Positions 56,101 to 64,000 of a stretch of 64,000 nucleotides of DNA are shown here, piece after piece (the stretch's first letter is position 1; every line of letters begins with the position of its first letter). Under the pieces are notes generated by a model, which was not told the origin of the DNA, made no database searches, and was given only the letters and a program-made list of their open reading frames with translations. Location of the stretch: the NCBI RefSeq assembly GCF_022376445.1, contig NW_025954980.1, forward strand, positions 124,001-188,000. Direction: 5' to 3'. The position numbers and the translations under genes were made by a program. The stretch comes from Fomitopsis serialis (Eukaryota; Basidiomycota; Agaricomycetes; Polyporales; Fomitopsidaceae).

Positions 56101-57736
56101 TGCGAGATACATAGCAGAATGGTCGCCCAGGGCAACCAGCAGCTTGCAGAAGGAGTGTGAGACGGGGTCGACCAAGCCGCCTGGAGCAGGTGAGTCTAAA
56201 TTGTTGAGGGATACTTAGTAATACGGCGCACTGTTCAATGTTTCCTCGACGATCCGGCCGCCATAGCTGTGGAGCCAAATGAGGAGCGGCTCTGTGAGAG
56301 TTCGATTCGCTGAACCATCTGCGAATGCAGACTTCGTCATGAGTTCTTGCAGAGTTTCGGACGCCCCCGCAAACGCTGTCTCATCAAACTCTAGAGCTGC
56401 CGTCGAGATTGGGTTCAAGAGCGTGATGAGCAACGGGATAAGCGGTGTAAGATCGCTGCGAGTAGATATAAGGAAGGGCTTAGTGAAGGCCGACGACACG
56501 CACCTGGCGGGGAGTATTGGGAACCATGCTTGAAGACATTTCAACGCGGACGAGAGCTGGTGGGGTGCGCTTAGAGCTTGTGGGACGGTGATGCATGATG
56601 TTATGGCCTGTATAACCATCGGCACGACTTCTCGCAAGCTGCTTTGCACCTGGATCCTGCAGGTCATGAATAGGCTGGCTTGAAGACTACGCTGAAGCAC
56701 TTACTTACTTGCAGGCAGCAGGTCTGCACTCTCCACTTCCTCGGCAACGATCGCAAGGAAATCCATGATCTGCTCGGTCGTAGCACCGAGGGTCGACATC
56801 GTATTGATGCACGACATTAGCCAGTCAGGCCATCGAGACGGATTTCCTGGCGCAAGTTTGAGGGCTAAAGATGTCACCTAGCGGGCACGATCATTCAATA
56901 GCGTCCCAAATGGCAGACCGGTGGACGTACAGCAACGTAGAGTTTGCGGAGAATGACTTTATTCTTGCCGCTGCCCATGGCGCGACCCGTCACATCTAGA
57001 ACCATGTCACGTAGTTGTGGAGCATCGTCTTCAGGAAAAGCTGCCCTGATACCCATGTTAGCTCATGACGCCAGCCCGATATCCAGACTACAGTCATCTG
57101 CAAAACGGTTGTCGTTTTGCGTTTCCCGACGGCTGTGGCTCCCCGCCGCACATCCGCCACGGCACCCCTCGGCAGGACGACCGCAGCACCTGCGCCCCTC
57201 GTCCGAGACATTCGGAATACCTGGAATCGCGCTAGGTACCATCTATCTTGCGTGACGAGGGTACAGGCTAGGCGTCCTTGATACCGTGGCCAAGGATGAG
57301 AGTCGTCAAGGACCCGCTCTGTGCACTCTGCACATTTAACGGGACTGACCAGGTCCGGTGGTACGTCATGCCAGCCAAGAACAAGGTGTTCGTCGCACGC
57401 ATGCGACAACCCTTATGCAAACGACTGTAGCAGCAACACTCACCAGTCTCGCGCGATCTTCACTTGTGCCGTATGAGCCCCAAAGAACTGCACGTTTGGG
57501 TCGCTATAATTCAGGAACGGCAATACCAGTCCCCATGCTTCTGGCCGTTTCTGTATTTCAAAGAGCTCCTGCTGAATCCGCCTTTGGTCCTCGGACGAGA
57601 GATGGTTTTGTGGCGCATAGGCTTGCCGGATGAGCTGCAACAATATGAGTCAGTGACAATCACCGTGATGCCTAGTGCTTACGTCTGCGGCGCGTTCTAT
57701 ATCCTCTGGGGAGAGAACTGGAACCAAAGTGGCCAT
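53198..57736 (-). CDS. Importin-13/transportin-type karyopherin-beta
   Basis: About 16-20 short exons from ATG 57736 (MATLVPVLSPEDIERAAD) to a stop at 53198 (GLEGTSFGYTSVTM). Characteristic blocks: ELFEIQKRPEAWGL, NVQFFGAHTAQVKIARDW (importin-beta N-terminal region), GRAMGSGKNKVILRKLY, SRWPDWLMSCINTMSTLGATTEQ, LIPLLITLLNP, and helical HEAT-type repeats to the end. Such receptors carry cargo through nuclear pores under Ran control; human IPO13 and yeast Kap122/Pdr6 belong here. Introns are about 45-55 nt except one of about 400 nt (57443-57036), whose splice phase I could not fully reconcile; a tiny exon may hide in it. No lesion elsewhere, so the gene is probably functional. Confidence 0.85.
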
Positions 57737-59249
57737 GTATCCAAATATACAGATGATTAAGAAGTGCGAACAGCGGTAGTTGGGAGGCTTCAGCTTCAAG
57801 CTTCAAGCTTCAAGTCGGAGAGGGTCGCGTCGATCACGTGGTATGACAAGCTAATTGAGGCGGTTCGGATTGATTCGCGACGTGACGAAATGAAGCAAAC
57901 CGTGACTGACCTTCGTTCCTACATACAACCCTGCCAGAGATGTGCGAAGTGGACGCGCTGGCAGCTCATCACAAGGCTGGAAAGGCAAGTGGGAAAGCTT
58001 GAAGTCTCGGAGACTTGAATTGTAGACTTCGAGTACTGTATATGTCGGTCAGGGAACTGCCGCGCTCGGGAGGTGGAGGAAGTTCGGGCACAAGGATGAT
58101 GTCTCTTTCCTCAGGTGAGAGTGTCTTATATACACGCGGGGTTCTTAGTGACAGGAGTGAAGCTACGTATGTCCGTCATACAACATGACGAGTCCAGAGT
58201 TATTTACGTCAAGAGATCAATCCACGCCACTACGAGCATTGTACGCACGCTTGCCTGATCGAGCCACAAATGGCCGGAAAGGGAAGGTGTCAAAATGACC
58301 GCTCGAAAAGGGCGGACCTTGGTGGACACACTCGCTCCGAGTCTGTCTTCAATTGAATGGACTGGCCGCTCTTGTCAAACAATGTTCAGAACATGCCGAG
58401 ACTGCTGCAAGTAGGCCAGTTTGCGACACTCTGTGCATACGAATGACCACCAACACAGTACGAGTCTCGATGACCATTTCGGACGCAGACGTAGTACCTA
58501 ACATTAGGCTTGAGCAAGAGGCAGTAGCAGAGAACCTAGCACGGCATCACCCTTCTTGGCTCGAATGAGTCTTCTGGTAGTTGCGGTTGAAGATCCGCTT
58601 GTCCCTTGTATGTAGTTGTCGTGTTGACTCCTGTGAACTTAGATATTTGAACGTTGAGACTGAAGTCACAATGTGCAGTACTGTCGATAACCGGAGATCA
58701 TGCTCTCTCCATACAATCATTATACTCGCAAACGACCTGAGAGGTCGGTGAATAGCAAGACATAAAGGTCGCGGAGTGAATGGGCGGATAGGTAGACGAC
58801 CGGGCATAGTAGATGTGCGTGGACGCGTATCAGTGCAGACATTGGGGGAAAGACTATGACTGACTAGGACTCCTGGAAGATATCACGCACTACGTCGTGC
58901 CTCAAGCTCAAGAGTGGCGCGGATCTCAGCGGAGAGAGAGCACCTTGTGATAGTCAAACTGTGCGTGGGACGAGTCAGAGCTGCCCACGTTGATGGAGCA
59001 CGTCACAGCGTAGGCGGGTCGTCGATGATTTACTATGTGTGCACCTCCTGATGATTATCTGTAGAGAGAAGCAAGCAGACCACTGTTCAGAGTGAGCGCA
59101 TCATTTCAAATCACGACATACCAACGCTCGTGGAAAGGATCTGGTGGAATGGCTGAGATCAGATTTCGAAGGATGCCCCTCGAGCGCGGCATATAACAGC
59201 GCTCACGATACCACGGGCAAGTTGAAGGTCCCCCCGCCCTAGCTTCAGC
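57737..59249. other. Intergenic, no supported gene
   Basis: Holds a short (cttcaag)n repeat at about 57787-57812 just upstream of the karyopherin gene and the 5' flank of hydrolase C. Small frames at 58353-58807 have no support. Confidence 0.4.
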
Positions 59250-60258
59250 TTGCAGTCAAGATCACCTGCGACGACGGAGACCACCGGGGCTATCCCCTTC
59301 ACCTACGATCATGAGACATTCCATACCTGGTACAAAGTAGTCGGCGACCTCTCGCCAGGCGCGCGGCCCCTCGTCACGCTCCACGGCGGACCAAGCATCT
59401 CGCACCACTACATGCTCCCCCACGCCGAGTTCGCCAAAGCACACAACATCCCGGTCATCTTCTACGACCAGATCGGCATCGGCAAGTCGTCCCACCCGCG
59501 GGGAAGCCGAAGGAGTTCTGGTCCATGGACGTGTTCATGGACGAGCTCGACAACCTCCTCGCGCACCTCGGTGTCGAGGACGATTTTGATTTGCTCGGGC
59601 ACTTGTGGGGGTCCATGCTCGCGGTGCACTACGCGTCGAACAGACACCCCGAAGGGATGAAGCACCTCATCCTCGCGGACGGTTCGCCGTCGATGGAGCT
59701 GTGGGCGAGAGGGATGGACGCACTGCGAGAGCGGCTGCCAGATGACGTTCAGCAGGTGCTGAAGAAGCACGAGGTTGGGGCACGACGGATAGTCAGGAGT
59801 ACCAGGATGCGGTCATGGTCTTCTACAAGAGGCACGTCTGCAACTTGGACCCGTGGCCCAAGGAGCTACTCCAGTCATTTGAGGCGATGGATAAGGACCC
59901 GACGGTATACACTACGATGTGAGTCGCATGCCGCTGAATTTTGGGGGACATTGGCGTATTAACTGCGCGCGATGCTAGGATCGGACCGTCCGACATATAC
60001 ATCGTCGGGACATTGCGGACGTGGTCGTGCGTCGACCAGTTGCAGAACATATCGTGCCCGACGCTGCTCGTCAATTCGCCTATGGACGAGGCGCAAGACG
60101 TCAACTTCGTCCCTATTTTCAACAAAGTGAACCGCGTGAAATGGGTCCAGTTTGCACGCAGCACGCACCTCGCGTTCTTCGAAGAGCCCAAGCGATACTT
60201 CGACGTAGTTGCAGACTTTTGCAAGACCACCGATAGAATGACATATCCTTTCTTGTAG
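59250..60258 (+). pseudogene. Alpha/beta hydrolase copy C, inactivated
   Basis: The same family as copies A and B: IPFTYDHETFHTWYKVVGDL, HGGPSISH, FYDQIGIGKSS, then after an intron (about 59919-59979) VNSPMDEAQD, STHLAFFEEPKRYF and a stop at 60258. Four defects are visible. No ATG precedes the conserved start (TTG at 59250, in-frame stop upstream). A one-base shift lies near 59500, before KPKEFW. A second shift lies near 59775. The nucleophile elbow reads GHLWGS, so the catalytic Ser is Leu. With two frameshifts it cannot yield a full product; the Ser loss alone would abolish catalysis. The second exon is still well conserved, so decay is fairly recent. Confidence 0.85.
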
Positions 60259-60591
60259 TGTAAACCAAGGGATGCCTTCGGGACCTTAGGCCTCGGCCTT
60301 GAGCTTAGCGGGCCCACGCGAGGATGGATGAAATTGACATGCACCACTTTGCAACGGGAACATCCATGTATGATACCGACTATATCCTGAGAGAGACAGA
60401 CCTCACGAGAGCAAAGTATTTACACAAATTGGTACGTATTGCGTACGTACTCTCGTGCAACGCAAGGTCACACCGACTCACACGGTCTCTTTATCAACTA
60501 TTGCCTGCGGTGAGCACAGCCGTCTCGTCTCGTCCTTCCACCACTGACATACATACATAGACTGCAGTGATACCTTCACGCTCATTGCACT
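60259..60591. other. Intergenic, no supported gene
   Basis: A short spacer between the hydrolase C remnant and the coiled-coil gene; contains acatacatacata-type microrepeat at about 60546-60559. Confidence 0.45.
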
Positions 60592-61329
60592 ATGACCTCT
60601 GTCCACCCCAACATCGAACTCCAGAAGGACAATTCACCAGTCACAATGGTGTCATCTTATCCCTCGTTGCATTCAGATGGTGGGCCGGCAACATCATTCC
60701 CTGACCGCTCAAGTTCAGTGGCTCCTGGTACGTACTACAACCAGCGACTTGAGGTTTGTGGCTGAAATCCGGATCCAGCAACTCCTAGGGAGGCCCGTGG
60801 TCGTTCCACCAGCATTCCATCACAGGACTATAGCCGCCACACCTCGCGTAGCCCTGGCAAGGGCAAGGGACGTGCTCGATACAGTCCTTACCCTGGAGCA
60901 CTACATCATCAGATCCGAGGAATCAAGGTCGGCGACCTTGTTGATAGTTTCGGCGGCGAACTTCCGTCCTGGATCTTAGTATGTTCGCCTATGTCTCAAA
61001 AGTCGAATACCACTAATGTCGTCTATTAGACATCTAGCGACACAGGTCTTCCTGAGCCCGACGACATATCTGAAGATGCGCTCGCCCTCATGATCGACAT
61101 GGAGAGGTCTGCCCTTACAGCTCGTGTCCAAGAGTGCACTGCACTCGACTCCAAGATTCGTGAGAAGGAACTCCAGATCCAGTTCCTCAAATACATCAGG
61201 GACACAGAGGCGAACTGTATCCACGTTGCCGAGAAGAATCTCCACAAGCTGGAGGCTTTTGCGCACGAGCATGGGATGGATATCGAACCGGCCATCCAAG
61301 CCTTTGCTGCTGGACGCCGAGCACCGTAA
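60592..61329 (+). CDS. Conserved fungal coiled-coil protein, unknown function
   Basis: Three exons: 60592-60727, 60779-60978 and 61030-61329, about 210 residues. The N-terminus is Ser/Pro-rich, the middle basic (SPGKGKGRARYSPYPG), followed by a conserved RGIKVGDLVDSFGGELPSWIL motif. An alpha-helical region with heptad spacing follows (ALALMIDMERSALTARVQE, SKIREKELQIQFLKYIRD). It resembles a basidiomycete family of short helical proteins, not otherwise recognised. Right after the TAA stop, the same frame continues from an ATG at 61330 to 61482 with coding-like acidic text (see findings), so the annotated end may be a premature stop. Confidence 0.6.
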
Positions 61330-61729
61330 ATGGCACACAAGGCCGTCAAAGCCGAAGCCGCCGCTCTCTCGTTGTCGTCCGAGGACTCGGACGACAACAG
61401 CGAGATGTACGGTCCTATCGGCGAGATTCATGAAGACCTGCTCACTATCGTGAATGCCAAGTCTACAGTTGCTGGAGCCTGAGAGGAAGTCGCGTAGACG
61501 AGCACGCAGTGGAGGCTGATCGATGTATCGATTCATTCAGAGCAACGCTCTCCTACTATCATTACAACGCCTACAACATAATGTACGAATAACACAGATG
61601 GTGTACAGAGCGTCCATCAGGGAAGACTCAGTGCCGGATTAGACGAGCGTACACAAAACCAAAGAAACAGTGTAAATGCGCGAGTGATGCAAGTGTCGTA
61701 GAAGGAATGAGAGACGAGGAGTGCATGGA

Positions 61730-64000
61730 TCATGCCTCGTTCTCCTGGGCATCCTTCTCGTATTTCTTCTTCATGACGCTCACTACAAACAATGATAAGC
61801 AGGGGGCCAGTCACCAGAGCAGAACGGCTGACCTTCGCGAGATATCTGCCCAGACGATAGCCAGCCCTCAGGGAAGGCGTTGACGATCTACATATTGGTG
61901 AGCCATGTCCCAGAGCCGGTGAATCTGGACGCACCTTCTGGTATAATGTCTTCCTCACGCCCTGGTCGCTCACTACCTGATTATTGTTCTCCAAAGTACT
62001 ATGCGACCCATCAGCACACTCCTCCCGCGTACATGACACAGACGGAACACCCACTTCTTCTCGTTCTCCAACCTCACGACTTCATTGCTCAAACACACGA
62101 GCTGCCAAATGATCGCCTTCATTGTGTCCGTCAAACGATACTTCTTGCCGGGCGGATGCGCGTCCCGCTTCGCTGCGCCGCTCTGCGCTGCGGTCTCATC
62201 GTCCTGATGTTCCATGCCCGTGTCATTGCCATCTTCGATCGACGGCCGCGACGTAAGGCGAGGCGTCGTCGTCGTGTCTGACCCGCCCGGTGCGGGCGTG
62301 CCTTCAACCGAATGCACGGTTGAGCCGGCCTCAGTGGCTGAGTCTTTCGTGCGCTCGTGCCGCCGCTCCCACGCCGCGACGCTCTTCTCCCACTCTTCCT
62401 GCGCCTTCGGGAAGCCCTGGTCGGCGAGCACCTTGAGCTCCTTAAGCAGAGCCTCTTGTCGCTCGACGAGCAGCGTCGTGTGATCCCGCCACACCGTCCG
62501 TTTGATCAATTTCTGACGGAACGTGAGCTTCGCGAATGACGACGACTACTCTGGACACGTACCGTCATAGTGAACTTGTTATACGGGAAGAGCGTCGGCA
62601 TAATGTTGAAGAAGTTGTCGTCGTACTCGCCGAGTAGGATTGCCTTGAGTGCGATCTTCGCCAACATTGGTTTGAGGCCGGGTGGGAACTTGCCCTTGAC
62701 TTCCCAGTTCTCTGTCATGCGTTCAGTGAGACAGCAATAACCCTCTCGCAGACGGTCACCCACCTTTCGCAATCGCGACTTTCAACTCCTCAAACATCTC
62801 GTCGAGGTCCGGATGGAATGGTTGCTACGGCAGTTGTCAGAGCGATCCCAGAGCGCCCGGACCGAATACTCACGATCTCGCGGGTTTTCCGCCTCTTCTT
62901 TGCGCTCTCCTGTGAGCCCGACTGGATGCTTTCCGCACGCGGCTCCTCCGCTTTCCTCTTCACGGGCTTTGGAGCAGCTTCCTCGTGGTCGGATGGTAAT
63001 GTGATGGGCACATCCCGTGTCCCATTCTCTATCTTCACCTTCTTCGGGGACGGTGGCGGCTTAGGTGCACTTGGCACAAGAGGTTGTGACAGGGTTGCCG
63101 CGAGGGAAGCAGGGATAGGAGCGGAGGAGAGCGCCGCGGCGACGGACGCAGAAGGCGCAAGGACAACCTTCTTTGACTTTGGTTTCTTCGATACTGGGGG
63201 AGCTCTGAACGATGTAGGTCAGGCCAATGTTCGTTATAGTGTGATGGGACAGTGATTGAAGAAAACGTTTCGAGATTCTAATCACCCGTCCTTCTGCGCG
63301 AGAGGTTTGGTAAGCTGTAGGCCAGACGCACTGGCTTGAGTTGGCGACGAGACCAGGGGTAATAACGGACCACAACGATGAATGCACTCTAGCGACCTGC
63401 CCGGCATACGCAAGAGGATAACGAATGAGAACACGCACGTATTCATTAACGCAACCTGTCCACTCGACACATAGAATCCCTTCTGCTTCGTCTGCGCGAA
63501 GAAGGTCCGCTCGTCTTGCGCGAGCTCAGAGTCGTCAATGAAGGGGTCGGCCGTGTCGTAGTACTCGGAGGCACGGTTCTTCTGCATTGAACAATGAGGG
63601 TACGCGCAGACTAGCGAGGCTGTAGACGCACCTTTCTCCGCTTCTTCTTGAGTTTGTTGCCGTCGCCCTCGTCGTCGCCCTCGCTGTTACTCTCGTCGCT
63701 TGTGTCGTGCTTCGCGGGAGCAGGCGGTGTGGGTGACCGCTGACCAGTGGTCTTGCTGAGGGCTGCGATGTCGACCTCATAGTCTTCGGGACCACCGAGG
63801 GGGATGTCGAGGCGAACGGTGCGCAGCGGCGGCTGGGGCGGGGGAGGCGGGGCGGGAGACGGTGAGCGGGCCTTGGAGGACTTTGGTTTAGCGCCGGCCG
63901 GGCCTGACGCGGGTTTGGCTGCGGTGACGCTCGAGGCGGGCTTCGATTTCGCGCCCTTGCCTCCGCCGTTCGCCTCGACGACGACGACCTCTGAGGGCCT
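61730..64000 (-). CDS. HIR complex subunit, Hpc2/ubinuclein homologue (5' end outside window)
   Basis: Exons read from the right edge: a Pro/Ser/Lys-rich segment ending KKKRRK, then the Hpc2-related domain (YYDTADPFIDDSELAQDE, QKGFYVSSGQVAL) near 63580-63450. A Lys/Pro-rich linker follows (63200-62870), then the ubinuclein middle domain (HPDLDEMFEELKVAIAK, NWEVKGKFPPGLKPMLAKIALK, LIKRTVWRDHTTLLVERQEALLKELK) at about 62815-62370. Two small exons complete it, ending MKKKYEKDAQENEA with a stop at 61730. Hpc2 and ubinuclein belong to the HIR/HIRA histone chaperone, which deposits H3-H4 outside replication in the nucleus. The domain order is normal and no lesion was seen. The initiating exon lies beyond 64000. 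Confidence 0.9.

Noticed and set aside
1..64000. CRISPR array, rRNA genes, bacterial insertion sequences or viral genes.
   Set aside because: No regularly spaced short repeats with unique spacers, no conserved rRNA blocks and no viral hallmark proteins were seen.

Overview
The window is nuclear DNA of a filamentous basidiomycete, most likely a wood-decay polypore (Polyporales). Supporting signs: genes are broken by many 47-70 nt GT-AG introns (a few GC-AG), and the families seen are typical of such fungi (DUF6532, UstYa/DUF3328, HECT-like multicopy proteins, Plavaka/KDZ-type transposases, TET/JBP-like 2-oxoglutarate oxygenases, a HIR-complex Hpc2/ubinuclein homologue, an importin-13-like karyopherin). 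No bacterial-type operons, rRNA, convincing tRNA or CRISPR array is visible.

Layout. 1-10.7 kb: the 5' end of a membrane-protein gene, a membrane-anchored But2-like gene, a small secreted protein, an alpha/beta hydrolase (copy A), a decayed eIF4E pseudogene, an AT-richer island with a TET/JBP-like dioxygenase gene, and a frameshifted unknown gene. 10.7-15.7 kb: gene-poor, GC-rich, repeat-dominated DNA. 15.7-28.6 kb: one HECT-like gene cut in two by a 9.18-kb DNA transposon (16150-25333). That transposon carries a Plavaka-type transposase (-) and a divergent DUF6532 gene (+); its transposase is itself interrupted near its 3' end by a GC-rich minisatellite tract. 30.4-32.4 kb: an apparently intact four-exon DDE integrase-type transposase. 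32.4-36.2 kb: repeats. 36.2-43.1 kb: a flavin monooxygenase, a second But2-like gene and two UstYa-like oxidase genes. The second UstYa-like gene is split in its last exon by a 5.01-kb TIR element (43108-48117) carrying decayed host gene pieces, including a DUF1682/CCDC47-like pseudogene. 48.3-64 kb: mostly ordinary genome: a retroposon with 15-bp target-site repeats, hydrolase B, a single-pass membrane protein, an importin-13-like gene, hydrolase C (pseudogene), a coiled-coil protein, and an Hpc2/ubinuclein homologue running off the right edge.

Central observation. The 9.18-kb transposase-bearing element and the 5.01-kb gene-fragment-bearing element begin and end with the same 11-base inverted terminus (CATCAGGAAAA). 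Each sits inside a coding exon whose two halves can still be recognised. This looks like an autonomous Plavaka-type transposon together with a non-autonomous derivative that has picked up host gene fragments and GC-rich minisatellite DNA. The same minisatellite core recurs at several loci, often next to truncated gene pieces.

Host pathways. The UstYa-like pair, the flavin monooxygenase and the alpha/beta hydrolases could suggest a small secondary-metabolism neighbourhood, but no core synthase or precursor peptide was found, so this is only a hypothesis. All exon joins were read by eye; splice positions may be off by a few bases.
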